A stretch of 44,137 nt of DNA from Natronococcus sp. A-GB7 (GTDB lineage: Archaea > Halobacteriota > Halobacteria > Halobacteriales > Natrialbaceae): contig NZ_JARUKV010000034.1 in the NCBI RefSeq assembly GCF_029688865.1, positions 1 through 44,137 on the forward strand, written 5' to 3'. Both the position numbers and the translations under genes were made by a program. Numbering within the stretch: the first letter of the stretch is position 1; every line of letters begins with the position of its first letter. Under the pieces are notes generated by a model. It made no database searches, was not told the DNA's origin, and saw only the letters and a list, made by a program, of their open reading frames with translations. This document shows, piece by piece, positions 28,801 through 35,963 of the stretch.

Positions 28801-30694
28801 TGATGCGGGCAGGGGAGTTCCGAAGCTGGCGAATCTCGGAGAGCAACTGCACAGGATTAAACGACCGTTCTCCGAGCGACGAGCTATCGCCGCCGACGAA
28901 CAACGAGGGGAACTCGAATGTGGTCACAGAACAACCTGCTTCTCGCAAACTGGTAGGGAGGGGAAGCGGACGGTCGTCTTCGTCGTCTCTGACGAACAAC
29001 ACCCGATCGCTCTTCTCTGTCTCCCAGACCTCACGGCCTGATTGGGTCGTCGGGAGCGGCACCCGAACCGATTCTTCACCCTCGCTCTCGACCGGGATTG
29101 TCGGTGTCTCTCGCTCGCGGAGTGCGTCGCACAGGGCATCGGCGTACTTTCCCAGCGTCACCGTCCCGCAGCCCTTTCCGCAGTGATGGTCCAACCACGC
29201 CCTGGATACCCGCCAGAATCGATCGCATTCGCCTGTCTGGACGCCGTCCTGGGTCTGGAAGTACCGGTCGGCCAGCTCCGCCCAGAGCTCGTATGACTCC
29301 CGGGCCTTCATATCGTCGCCGAAGAGGAGTGCTGCGAGGTGCTCTTCGATTCTCCGAGCAGGGATTCCGCTTGCCCCAGGGTCGAGGAGTGACCAGAAGT
29401 CGCGGCGGATGGTGTCATTATCTTGTCCCTCGACGCGCTCGACATCTTCGGGGTCGATTCTCGTCCACTCGACGGTACTCAGTGGGGCCCCAACCTCCTC
29501 GAGGAGTTCGAGGAGATGGAGCTCGGCTCCAGCCTCGAGGAGCGCTTGGTTGTACCGACCGACGCTATCGTCCTCGACGGTCAGTCCTTTGCGATCTGGC
29601 TGCAGGAGAAAATCGCCATTGAAATCGACTCCGAACGGTGCATCCAGTTCCGTCGGGAGGTAGCCGTAGAGCTGCCCCTCGACATCTCTAGCATCTGACC
29701 CAGGCCAGCTGATTGCAGCACCAGGGTTCGAGAGGTCGTAGTCGGCTTCTGCAGCTTCCTCTGCGAGCGATGTCGACGAGTGACGCTCCGATCTCCAGTA
29801 CGCCATCGACCGCCCGGAATCCTCGCTCCACGTTCCGTCGGTCGGCCAGGTCCGACGCTCGAAACAGCGGTCCGACGTCTCGGCTCTCACGGTTAGTCCG
29901 CGGCTGTGTTCGAGTACCCCGGCGAAGTGAAGATGGCTCTCGTTGAGATTCTCCATCATCTTCGAGACCTCGTCCATCCGCTTCGTGGGAATCGGGACCA
30001 CGACGGCGGTGGTGACCTTTCCGTCGGGTATCGGTGACGGTCGTCCATCGCTCATCAGCGGGAGCGGGAAGTGATAGCTCGGACGTGTACCAATGTCCGA
30101 GTAGGTGGGCTCAGTCGTCTCGAGGAACCTCTCGTGACCCCGTCGTACGTCGGCGGAGTCGAGGCGCTCGCTCCAAATCTCGTCGTCCAAGTGCGAGTGG
30201 AGTTCCATCCCCCACCAGCCGTCCTCGTGTCGACTCCAGACACGGACCCAGTCGTTCAACCAGAAGACTGATCGGAACCCGACTCCCTTGTTCCCGACGC
30301 TCTCGTCGGGTGATTTGTTCGACAGGTGGACCGAGCAGAGTGCATTGAAGTCCGGTCGGTGGGCCTCTTCCGGTGGGTCACGGTAATCGAACTTGGGGTC
30401 GATTGAGATGGGAAGTCCATCGTTCGTGACGACGAGTGCGTAGGAGCTGGCCGAGGTCGGCGTCTCGACGACGTTGACGGTGATTTCTGCATCCGCTCTG
30501 TCGAGTGCATTCTGGAGCAGTTCGAAGACAACACGGCCAGCGTGTGCACGACGGACGCCCTGTTCGTCGCCACGTTGCTGTAGCGCCGTCTCTCCACGTT
30601 GCCTCTCGTAATAATAATGATGCTTCTTGAAGATGGTCTTCAGAGCACTCGATGTGGGGTAGGTATCATCTCGTTCGGACACGTCCAGGCTCAT
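25772..30694 (-). CDS. sacsin-like HATPase protein with C-terminal DUF3883 nuclease-like domain
   Basis: This 1640-residue protein joins a GHKL (Hsp90/histidine-kinase type) ATPase at its N-terminus to a NOV/DUF3883 domain at its end. ATP-site boxes are the N-box FELLQNALDRAD at ~57-68, TNDG at ~90-93, and NKGVGFRS at ~135-142. The C-terminal domain has GFDLVGLV at ~1525 and RYEAK at ~1542-1546, which fit the D and E-x-K of a restriction-endonuclease-like fold. The 1350 residues between show no recognised motif. Such proteins occur in prokaryotic defence islands; here it lies next to McrBC. I infer an ATP-gated nuclease or sensor for foreign DNA, but the reaction has not been seen in this sequence. 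A coupled 61-residue protein follows. Confidence 0.8.
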   Translation of the reverse strand: MSLDVSERDDTYPTSSALKTIFKKHHYYYERQRGETALQQRGDEQGVRRAHAGRVVFELLQNALDRADAEITVNVVETPTSASSYALVVTNDGLPISIDPKFDYRDPPEEAHRPDFNALCSVHLSNKSPDESVGNKGVGFRSVFWLNDWVRVWSRHEDGWWGMELHSHLDDEIWSERLDSADVRRGHERFLETTEPTYSDIGTRPSYHFPLPLMSDGRPSPIPDGKVTTAVVVPIPTKRMDEVSKMMENLNESHLHFAGVLEHSRGLTVRAETSDRCFERRTWPTDGTWSEDSGRSMAYWRSERHSSTSLAEEAAEADYDLSNPGAAISWPGSDARDVEGQLYGYLPTELDAPFGVDFNGDFLLQPDRKGLTVEDDSVGRYNQALLEAGAELHLLELLEEVGAPLSTVEWTRIDPEDVERVEGQDNDTIRRDFWSLLDPGASGIPARRIEEHLAALLFGDDMKARESYELWAELADRYFQTQDGVQTGECDRFWRVSRAWLDHHCGKGCGTVTLGKYADALCDALRERETPTIPVESEGEESVRVPLPTTQSGREVWETEKSDRVLFVRDDEDDRPLPLPTSLREAGCSVTTFEFPSLFVGGDSSSLGERSFNPVQLLSEIRQLRNSPARINYQPLAEDADRAATLQRELIGYAAELFLYERYQTDPFGESDGYGMGWRFLSGDSSGTEQRAGRSIATLHLPVDGTLWAPARQLTIDQVDIDRLGDLPPSLDVKSFLLFLGCGPEPPEGGIPLTLIEGGQDAIVDARAIPPTIVPAETRPSAPTMPQLSDGSFDDDRPSDAWLVSIADAWDVWLSDLIEQEIDERRDEEDSSRASTNLVPPLAKRPWFPVQSDSESTEDPTGHAEPPRYLSDASAGVAPRDVVVLPTRSYGRKRVLWSVGQGSEYKEILTTLGALDGISEGTLEKHDAAPARRLADRLQNLDLTSVEVDSSARDALIGLYERVLQAIVSNDSAESRTDPPPLLTYHPAETSTGLHERPLEWRQLSGEPAYIITNSDDRDQMRRIFHSVPLVTAVLPSQSVNDSSPLQSRLLTVNRQVRFDETDGDTDDRATEKQEAIERLLPRLLALSEAVRRLDIDDDIIDRWHNGLFQQVEDAWVEYTLSADRRELDSEERYRGEDSYAFFVDTDAPTIVFDGALGEPSHDLTPFGEALADLLFEDQRQVGILFERALTEYDHDGVDRLDRFVDRKDAGPLVSQYAQLLYPLDEAAKRNLFDATRDVLGEFDLTLNHSIESPTQLSSLGPSDIGMGECSDDVRDVEINQRFKELDLTEEQDRFRPRFSCSHEHRLRWQRWFDDHQPRLVSYLVNLVSSNGVEDADEETVEQSLEEFIDSAVHRLTFDQSRAVVRWLSNADYTASIPASKIPDPEVLSDEIRRFSPRYKSISKIEDASDAGWTRDGPEGLESHPNDNGTFDRQEMARKHKAQKIVGDEAEVALLDCVRDETLSALEHDDSPEFFEAAREALLSPFPEGTTRSSVREAWNEWRATDDDSALARGLHISRVWDGAGFDLVGLVHDDGEFRPVRYEAKALSGGPASNVHLSANQISVYRRVCLQSDPEDAWRYRGDWRLVGVLPDESAINLNGHLEELPALLDELDVEGFTHDGIVLRINRRSDDRSSTFQG

Positions 30695-30745
30695 CGGCGA
30701 AGCAGCGTGTTCAGTTCCTTCACTGAAGCGGTGAGTTTGGCGTGA

Positions 30746-31085
30746 TCAGCGCTTGATTGTCGTCCCTCGAACAATGTCATAGACTTTGTGACGGTGCACT
30801 CTCATTTCATGCTTCGCATCATGGGACATGGGGCACTTGACCAGATTGACTCCGGTACAGCCTCGAACTCGACAGAGGTAGCAGAACAGCCAGGAAGGGA
30901 TATGGACTAAATTGCCGCTCTGTTGGAGCGAACCGTTGTGTTTGACGACAACTCCAATCGAAATCTCGTACTCACCGACGAAACGGTGGATACCGCGAAG
31001 GTTCATGTCGCTCGAATTCTCGCGTTTCACCCCTACAGACAAAGTGTACCCAGCACCATCGATTTGGACTATCTGCTCGGAAGTT
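30746..31085 (-). pseudogene. 3' remnant resembling the DUF4143 end of an AAA ATPase
   Basis: The minus strand reads EQIVQIDGAGYTLSVGVKRE, then MNLRGIHRFVGEYEISIGVVVKHNG and LVHIPSWLFCYLC, ending at a TGA at 30746. The pattern (beta strand, V-x-VK, L-G-RRF, GVVV, then IP-WLF) matches the C-terminal nuclease-like DUF4143 domain of archaeal AAA_14/DUF4143 ATPases. The ATPase part is absent, a stop lies just upstream, and its 5' end overlaps the winged-helix gene's end. A stand-alone ~98-residue protein from a TTG at 31042 is the alternative. Confidence 0.45.
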
Positions 31086-31299
31086 CTTCAGGAACAAGTT
31101 CGTAGATCCCATGGCCAAGTGGTTCCACGATATTATCCTGTTTCAATCGACCAAGACGCTCACGAACATATTGCGAAGAGTATCCCGTTTCTTCAGCAAT
31201 CAGCGGCGCATTTGCTCTCCCCTCACGAAGTACGTCTACGATTGCCCAGTCAGCATCCCGCATATCATCCGCGTCCATAAATCGTGCTGATGTACTCAT
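31069..31299 (-). CDS. phiH1-repressor-type winged-helix regulator
   Basis: A 76-residue DNA-binding protein. DWAIVDVLREGRANAPLIAEETGYSSQYVRERLGRLKQDNIVEPLGHGIYELVPE is a classic small haloarchaeal winged helix: recognition helix SSQYVRERLGRL, then a GHGIYEL wing. The start is the ATG at 31299; the longer frame upstream runs through the palindromic operator. It is transcribed away from the first leader-RNA module, and two palindromes fill the gap, one overlapping the module's TATA box. I infer that it represses that module and probably itself. Confidence 0.75.
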   Translation of the reverse strand: MSTSARFMDADDMRDADWAIVDVLREGRANAPLIAEETGYSSQYVRERLGRLKQDNIVEPLGHGIYELVPEELPSR

Positions 31300-31316
31300 T
31301 AGTGTCTGATAAATGG

Positions 31317-31330
31317 TTGGCAATTGCCAA
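31317..31330. promoter_or_regulatory. perfect 14-base palindrome (candidate operator)
   Basis: TTGGCAATTGCCAA is its own reverse complement. It lies 18 bases before the winged-helix start and touches the next inverted repeat, so it is well placed for autoregulation. Confidence 0.55.
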
Positions 31331-31365
31331 AAACCTATGGGTGATAACCTACAACCCATAGGTTT
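31331..31365. promoter_or_regulatory. 12-base inverted repeat operator overlapping the module TATA box
   Basis: AAACCTATGGGT (31331-31342) and ACCCATAGGTTT (31354-31365) pair perfectly, 11 bases apart. The right arm runs into TTAATA (31364-31369), so a bound dimer would block TBP at the plus-strand promoter. Confidence 0.65.
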
Positions 31366-31369
31366 AATA
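31364..31369 (+). promoter_or_regulatory. TATA box of module 1
   Basis: TTAATA lies 31 bases before the first base of the leader's closing stem at 31395, which places transcription start at or next to that stem. Confidence 0.5.
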
Positions 31370-31394
31370 GTCGCACTGTGATACTACAGAGTAG

Positions 31395-31462
31395 AGACCG
31401 AGGGTGGCCGGAAAATCTCGGCCGGGTGCTCTAACACCCGACCTCGGTCTGGCTACAGACCA
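31395..31462 (+). ncRNA. structured 5' leader RNA, module 1 (three-way junction plus start-codon hairpin)
   Basis: Closing stem P1: AGACCGAGG (31395-31403) with CCTCGGTCT (31442-31450), 9 pairs. P2: GGCCG (31406-31410) with CGGCC (31419-31423) around GAAAATCT. P3: GGGTG (31424-31428) with CACCC (31435-31439) around CTCTAA. Alternative hairpin P4: GGTCTG (31446-31451) with CAGACC (31456-31461), one base before the ATG; it uses five bases of the P1 3' strand, so P1 and P4 exclude each other. No Shine-Dalgarno sequence is visible. The second copy at 35964-36034 keeps loops and pairings with different stem bases. Most haloarchaeal mRNAs are leaderless, so a folded leader is notable. Its ligand, if any, is unknown. 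Confidence 0.65.
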
Positions 31463-31774
31463 ATGACAGCTACAACACAATCCGACTCGAAGGTTTCGGA
31501 TGCAGTCGACAGTATGGCGGCGAAAGTCGGTTTCGTCGTCGGCATCGATTCAGAGCACTCCGCACACATCTACTACCCAGCTGCAGACACGGTCAAAGTC
31601 TACGACGTCGGTACCGACTACGTGGTCGGCGACTACATCGACAACGAGACACGCGAGCACACCGAGGAACTCGAGGGCCGCCCACTGGCACACTGGATGT
31701 GCTACGTCCGTGACGCCCGTGGCGAATGGGCCGAAACGACCCACCGAGCGCCAGCGTTCGGAGGGTCCAACTGA
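31463..31774 (+). CDS. VGID-type conserved haloarchaeal protein, module 1
   Basis: A 103-residue soluble protein that follows the leader RNA directly. Its core, VGFVVGIDSEHSAHIYYPAADTVKVYDV (~23-50), matches the product at 36035-36325 (LLVGIDTEDAHHVYRTTDETVHVI). The C-terminal half has W-x-CYVRDARGEW, similar to WIEYVKAERG in the paralogue. I know such pairs from haloarchaeal plasmids and provirus-like elements, but not their function. The stop overlaps the next start (TGATG). Confidence 0.75.
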   Translation: MTATTQSDSKVSDAVDSMAAKVGFVVGIDSEHSAHIYYPAADTVKVYDVGTDYVVGDYIDNETREHTEELEGRPLAHWMCYVRDARGEWAETTHRAPAFGGSN

Positions 31775-32223
31775 TGAAGCTCACCACGACTCCAGAGCAA
31801 CTGCTCGAGGGTCTCTCCATTGGCACCCAGGGCAGTACCCACTGCCAGTGGTGTGACTACGAATTCTACGAGGGCGACACCGCTACCGTTCTCGTATCTC
31901 ACCCAGCCGATGCCGACTGCTGGACGGTCCACCGCGCCTACTGCGCCGGCTGTGACCCCTCCGCGATCGCCGGTCCGACACTTGGCTGTACGGAGCTACT
32001 GGCTCGGTGTCGGCTGGGTACTCGAGCGGATCTCGCAATTCAGCAAACCGAGCTGGTCATTCTCGACCCCAAGCTGATCGACGCGAGTGAACCTGCCGAG
32101 AGTCAGTCTGCGCTCGAGACCGACGAGGACCCAACCACAGAGAGCCAGCCGTCGGACACGGAGGGCCTCGAGGTCGAGACGCTGCCACCGCGTCTCCGCA
32201 CGTCCGACAGCCGCGCCGACTGA
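31774..32223 (+). CDS. CxxC/CxxC zinc-ribbon-like protein, module 1
   Basis: 149 residues. The start MKLTTTPEQLLEGL is shared with the paralogue MRVATTPTQLLEGF at 36322. C24-x2-C27 and C57-x2-C60 could hold one zinc ion; between them lies a strand-rich region (GDTATVLVSHPADADCWTVHR). The segment GCTELLARCRLGTRADLAIQQTELV is nearly identical in the second copy. The acidic tail after ~110 is disordered and not conserved. ATG 31774 overlaps the preceding stop, so the upstream in-frame ATG at 31726 is not used. Function unknown; nucleic-acid or protein binding is a guess from the ribbon. Confidence 0.75.
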   Translation: MKLTTTPEQLLEGLSIGTQGSTHCQWCDYEFYEGDTATVLVSHPADADCWTVHRAYCAGCDPSAIAGPTLGCTELLARCRLGTRADLAIQQTELVILDPKLIDASEPAESQSALETDEDPTTESQPSDTEGLEVETLPPRLRTSDSRAD

Positions 32224-32374
32224 GCCCGGCACTCGATGTCGGTCACTTCGCCCCCAGCCCACGAGTGTGGAGACTCCACCGTTTCCGGAGTTCTCCCAGA
32301 CAGGTCGACCGACGACAGCAGACACAGCAACGCGTATCGTTCGCACAGCGATTTTTCACGATTGCGAAGCCACA

Positions 32375-32686
32375 ATGTCTTCCGACCACACTACTTCCGA
32401 CAGCGACGCACAGTCGACGACTATCCAGACGCTAACCGAGGAACTGCGAGCACTTCGCTCACGAGTCGACGACCTCGAGACCGAAAATGAGGTGCTCAAA
32501 CGCCGCGTTGAAACACAGTCCGATCGAATCGAGGGACTCGAGAGCCAGATCAACAAGAACGGCCAAGTCCGAACAGGCCTCGCACAGAACGCTAATGAGG
32601 CAAGGTTGGCGGCTGAAGAAGCGAGGGGAATTGCCTACTCTGCCAGCGCGAAAGCGTCCCAGGTCGAAGCCAGCAATGGAAAGTGA
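32375..32686 (+). CDS. coiled-coil protein downstream of module 1
   Basis: 103 residues: an acidic Ser/Thr/Asp tail (~1-18), then an unbroken heptad pattern (LTEELRALRSRVDDLETENEVLKRRVETQ, about 20-65), then an Ala-rich helix. The frame is open for 96 codons upstream, but the ATG at 32375 is where haloarchaeal composition starts, and an AT-rich TATA-like run precedes it by about 22 bases. In related elements such a coiled coil is joined to a longer C-terminal domain; the gene after it may be that part, separated here. Confidence 0.65.
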   Translation: MSSDHTTSDSDAQSTTIQTLTEELRALRSRVDDLETENEVLKRRVETQSDRIEGLESQINKNGQVRTGLAQNANEARLAAEEARGIAYSASAKASQVEASNGK

Positions 32687-32728
32687 GAGCGACAGGCAGC
32701 ACAGCTACCTAGTAATGTCGATCCTTCA

Positions 32729-33256
32729 ATGAGTCCGCTTGATTTCTTCGTGAATTGTCGCCCATACAAGGTCAGGGAGCGCTTCGCCGATGAGTGGAAT
32801 GAACAAAACACATACCAAGCGTTACTCGTCACGAAGCGCTGGGACGAATTCGCGACCAAACAAACCACTGGCGGCGGTGTGTTCTTCACTCGTGGCAACG
32901 TGCGGCAGGCCCTGACCGCGATCATGGGCGAACAGCCACGCGGGACGACTACTATGCGCGTCTGGGATTCGATAGTAGAACTTGGGGGAGGGAATCTCGA
33001 GAAACGAACGCAGAAGGTGAGTCCGAAGCAGCCAGCAAAGGAGATCTTAGCAATGGACTTCGAGACTGCGACTGGATTGCTCGAGGATCGCTACTGTCAT
33101 TTGGATCTGCTTGAGGAAAGTGCAGCGAGTGCTGGTAGTATCACACCTGTTGTGACCAAGCCAACAGCCAAGCAGCGTGGGAATAACAAGAAGAGCTGCT
33201 ACAATATAAGATACAGCTACGGCCGGACTGATTATCGAGTTCCCTGGATGAATTAG
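32729..33256 (+). CDS. uncharacterised protein, possibly the detached C-terminal part of the coiled-coil protein
   Basis: 175 residues with an unusual mix: a helical first 110 residues (YQALLVTKRWDEFATKQ, then FFTRGNVRQALTAIMGEQP and RVWDSIVELGGGNLE) and a basic tail with Tyr and Arg. The order 'helix, W-D-FA, strand, R-N-VR-AL, G-E, helix, basic strand' recalls the C-terminal domain following coiled coils in haloarchaeal plasmid proteins. That is recollection, not a search. It starts 42 bases after the coiled-coil stop. Confidence 0.5.
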   Translation: MSPLDFFVNCRPYKVRERFADEWNEQNTYQALLVTKRWDEFATKQTTGGGVFFTRGNVRQALTAIMGEQPRGTTTMRVWDSIVELGGGNLEKRTQKVSPKQPAKEILAMDFETATGLLEDRYCHLDLLEESAASAGSITPVVTKPTAKQRGNNKKSCYNIRYSYGRTDYRVPWMN

Positions 33257-33412
33257 CGATGGGCCCATGTCCCGAATCTGCTGCAGCAGGTTAGACCGTC
33301 ACTTCGTGTATATGAGCCTACTCGGTAGCTATAACCTTCTATGATTGGAACGACGAAATTGCTGTCCTACAGACCACTTAGTCCTGTAGTCAGACCCAGA
33401 TTTTGGATAATA

Positions 33413-35350
33413 TCAATCCTCAGTCCAATCGTCATACTCGGAATCGAGTTCTGCTGCGCGCTTATAATGCTTTTCTGCCCTCTGCTCCTCTCCTTCACTC
33501 GAGAGAAATTGAGCATACTCGTAATGAGTTTTCGCGCAATCGGGTTTGATGTCCAACGACTCTTTGAAATGATCTTCCGCCTCTTGTTCTTCATTTAATT
33601 TCTCCCATAATAGAGTTGCATATTTTCTGTGAGCTTCGGAGTTTCTTGGGTCACTTTCTAGTGCAGCCTTGTAGTAGTCTTTAGACTCTTCCGGATTATT
33701 CAATTCATTCGAGAGCAAATCTGCATAATGAAGGTTACCCGAAACGTCATTCGAATCAATTCTAAGTGCTGTCTGATAATGTTCCTCAGATTTTTCCAAA
33801 TCTCCTATTTCTTCAGATAATAATTCTGCATACTTAGTGTGTGTAGATACATCATCTGGGTTGAGTTCGAGAGCTCTTTCATAATGCTTCTGCGCTGCTT
33901 GCGGCTGGTCTAGCTGGTTTCCAAGCAAATCTGCATAGTTGCTGTGATGAGCATAGTGTTCAGAGTTAAGATCAAGAGCCCTTTGATAATGTTCTTCTGC
34001 TTTTTCCGGTTGTTCTAGTTCGTCTCTTAATAACTTCGCATAATTTCCATGTGCAGAATGATTCTCTGGATTGAGCTCTAGAGACTTCTCGAAATGTTTT
34101 TGAGATTTCTCTGGCTCCTCAAGTTTATTAAATAATATATGAGCGTAATTATTATGGACAGGGGGGTCCTCAGGATCGATCTCGAGTGCCTTTTTGAAAT
34201 GATTTTTTGCCCTCTCTGGCTCGTCAAATCCCTCATTCAATATGCGTGCATAAAGAGAGTGCGCTCTTGAAAATATTTGAGGTAAATCTCCATTCGTTTC
34301 TTCTTCATCTAGTACATCATCTAAGATATTACTAGCTTCTTCATACTTTTCTGAATTGAAAGCCGAATATGCTTTAGCAATAGAATTAGATATGTCGAAT
34401 TTTTTCTGTTCTTCCTCGGGAGCGTGTTTCATTGCTTCTTGCCTTTTTTCTGAAAGCGAAATGGCTCGACTGTGAGCTCGTTCCATCAGTTTGTGTTCCT
34501 GAGGTGCAGTCAACCCATCTACCCTGGTATATATTTTTGAAAATAGTTCTTCAAATCCTTCAATTTCCACGTGGAATACATTAGGTTGGTGTAGTAGCTT
34601 CTCTGTATATTCAGAAACGTCATCAACTGAACGCGTGCACCAAAAAATACCGGCATCAGACCGATTTGCTTCCAAGAGAGGTTTCATTAGAGAGTTGTCT
34701 AATCCGCTATAGCCAACAACGACTAGTCCATATTCGCCAATTGTTTGGGTTAAAATATCTGCAATATTCTCTTCTAGATCCTTTGTTTCGCTACCCAGAT
34801 TTTTGACGTTTTCGTACAGATAATCTCCGTGCACCTTAACGATTGTTGGTGAATCACGCGTCAGAGTGAATTGTGTTGCTATTGCATTATGGTTTATTAG
34901 AAGTGGTCTTTGCTCAATATAATGATAGAACGCGTCATACAGAAGGTCGTCAAAGTTAGGTGTTAATGTTACTGGAACGTATTTCTCACCATAATCATTA
35001 GTCATCATCGATGCAAGTACAATATGTCCAAATTGAGGGTCAGCCCCGCTTACGACTTGATTCTCTATGTATTTTCGCCGCTGTCTTTTTGTCGTATACA
35101 CTTCTTCAAACCAAAATCCATACGCATTTTGAGTCTCGTTTATACTTCTTTCTTTCTTTGATACCCATCCCTCAAAATTTTCTTCGGTTTTTTCTCTGCT
35201 GTAAGCTTCCTTTTGCCAGTTCTCTATTAGACCACTGGCTGTAGGGATTCCTGCGGATTTCGATGTCCCAGCACCAATCAGAAAAGCATATTCTCCTTTA
35301 CATTCAGTGATTGTTTTTATGAGGTCGTCTATTGTCTTTTGCTTTATCAT
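33413..35350 (-). CDS. SIR2-TPR defence-type NADase candidate
   Basis: 645 residues. The first ~290 form a SIR2_2-type domain: NAD-loop GAGTSKSAGIP (26-36), TPNFDDLL (130-137), catalytic-type His in VKVHGD (H174) and VVGYSGLD (211-218). From ~365 there are about eight tandem TPR-like repeats of 35 residues (pattern PEKAEEHYQRALDLN, then YADLL). SIR2 proteins in phage defence deplete NAD+ when triggered (Thoeris ThsA, DSR proteins); the TPRs would sense or bind a partner. The gene is strikingly AT-rich (19 of 60 bases G/C in the line at 34321, against 33 of 60 at 22741 in mcrB), and the protein is Lys-rich, unlike its neighbours, so recent transfer is likely. It sits between the two leader-RNA modules. 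Confidence 0.87.
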   Translation of the reverse strand: MIKQKTIDDLIKTITECKGEYAFLIGAGTSKSAGIPTASGLIENWQKEAYSREKTEENFEGWVSKKERSINETQNAYGFWFEEVYTTKRQRRKYIENQVVSGADPQFGHIVLASMMTNDYGEKYVPVTLTPNFDDLLYDAFYHYIEQRPLLINHNAIATQFTLTRDSPTIVKVHGDYLYENVKNLGSETKDLEENIADILTQTIGEYGLVVVGYSGLDNSLMKPLLEANRSDAGIFWCTRSVDDVSEYTEKLLHQPNVFHVEIEGFEELFSKIYTRVDGLTAPQEHKLMERAHSRAISLSEKRQEAMKHAPEEEQKKFDISNSIAKAYSAFNSEKYEEASNILDDVLDEEETNGDLPQIFSRAHSLYARILNEGFDEPERAKNHFKKALEIDPEDPPVHNNYAHILFNKLEEPEKSQKHFEKSLELNPENHSAHGNYAKLLRDELEQPEKAEEHYQRALDLNSEHYAHHSNYADLLGNQLDQPQAAQKHYERALELNPDDVSTHTKYAELLSEEIGDLEKSEEHYQTALRIDSNDVSGNLHYADLLSNELNNPEESKDYYKAALESDPRNSEAHRKYATLLWEKLNEEQEAEDHFKESLDIKPDCAKTHYEYAQFLSSEGEEQRAEKHYKRAAELDSEYDDWTED

Positions 35351-35616
35351 AGATCCCCTTGTACCTCTTTTTCCATAATTACCTAACAGGATGTAGTTTC
35401 TCTCATAATAAGATTTTCATTGATATTAGATACACATGCACTACCACGTGTATGACTGTATGCAAAGAGACAACATTATTTGGTTGGATTTTTCTAATTG
35501 TTTGGTGTGGTTCCAATGATTGTAGAATGTATAGGCTTTTCAGCCCATTTGAGTGTACTTAACTGACTTCTAACGTTCACTCATCCCAGACTTGCTCAAC
35601 TAAACAACACCCCACA

Positions 35617-35865
35617 TTATCTCTCAGAATTACTATTATAATTCTCACAGACAACTGTTCGGAGTTCTTCGAGAAGTTCCGGATGATGTTCCTCCAACAT
35701 TCTGATGTCCTGGGGCAATTCATCTCGAATACGTTTCCGAACCCGCGATACTGCTTGGTATCGCTTCGAATCATCCACATCGGCCTCATCACTTATTCGC
35801 TCAAATTCTGTATCTGTAATTAGCGCGCGTGATTTCGCCATGTCTGCTGTTTTGACGGTTGGCAT
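35617..35865 (-). CDS. small conserved haloarchaeal protein, divergent from module 2
   Basis: 82 residues (or 74 from the ATG at 35841). AKSRALITDTEFERI, then RYQAVSRVRKRIRDELPQDIRMLEEHHPELLEELRTVVCE is a pattern I know from small haloarchaeal proteins of unknown function in mobile DNA. It is all-helical and charged. It holds the place that the winged-helix repressor has beside module 1, and three copies of a 9-base repeat lie in its upstream region, so a regulatory role is inferred. Confidence 0.6.
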   Translation of the reverse strand: MPTVKTADMAKSRALITDTEFERISDEADVDDSKRYQAVSRVRKRIRDELPQDIRMLEEHHPELLEELRTVVCENYNSNSER

Positions 35866-35876
35866 AGTAGTATCTT

Positions 35877-35930
35877 ATATTCGCAGTAGCAAAATAGTTG
35901 CGTATATTCGCAATGTTCCAAATATTCGCA
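35877..35930. repeat. three 9-base direct repeats in the divergent promoter of module 2
   Basis: ATATTCGCA occurs at 35877-35885, 35904-35912 and 35922-35930. The middle copy is preceded by TGCG, making a partial palindrome (TGCG-TATATT-CGCA). The cluster ends just before the TATA box of module 2, the position of an operator. Confidence 0.6.
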
Positions 35931-35934
35931 ATCC

Positions 35935-35940
35935 TTAATA
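35935..35940 (+). promoter_or_regulatory. TATA box of module 2
   Basis: TTAATA, identical to the module 1 box, lies 29 bases before the leader's closing stem at 35964. Confidence 0.5.
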
Positions 35941-35963
35941 CCGGACAGGAGAAATGGTGACTA

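Noticed and set aside
31395-31462. Hammerhead-type ribozyme
   Set aside because: It is a three-way junction, but the conserved hammerhead core (CUGANGA and GAAA at the junction) is missing; the AAAATCT is in a hairpin loop.
33700-34250. CRISPR-like periodic repeats
   Set aside because: The ~105-base periodicity is the coding sequence of 35-residue TPR units; DNA units are not identical and there are no spacers.
35359-35562. Plus-strand 67-residue frame upstream of the SIR2 gene
   Set aside because: Cys- and Phe-rich composition unlike either haloarchaeal or SIR2-type proteins, in AT-rich intergenic DNA without promoter evidence.
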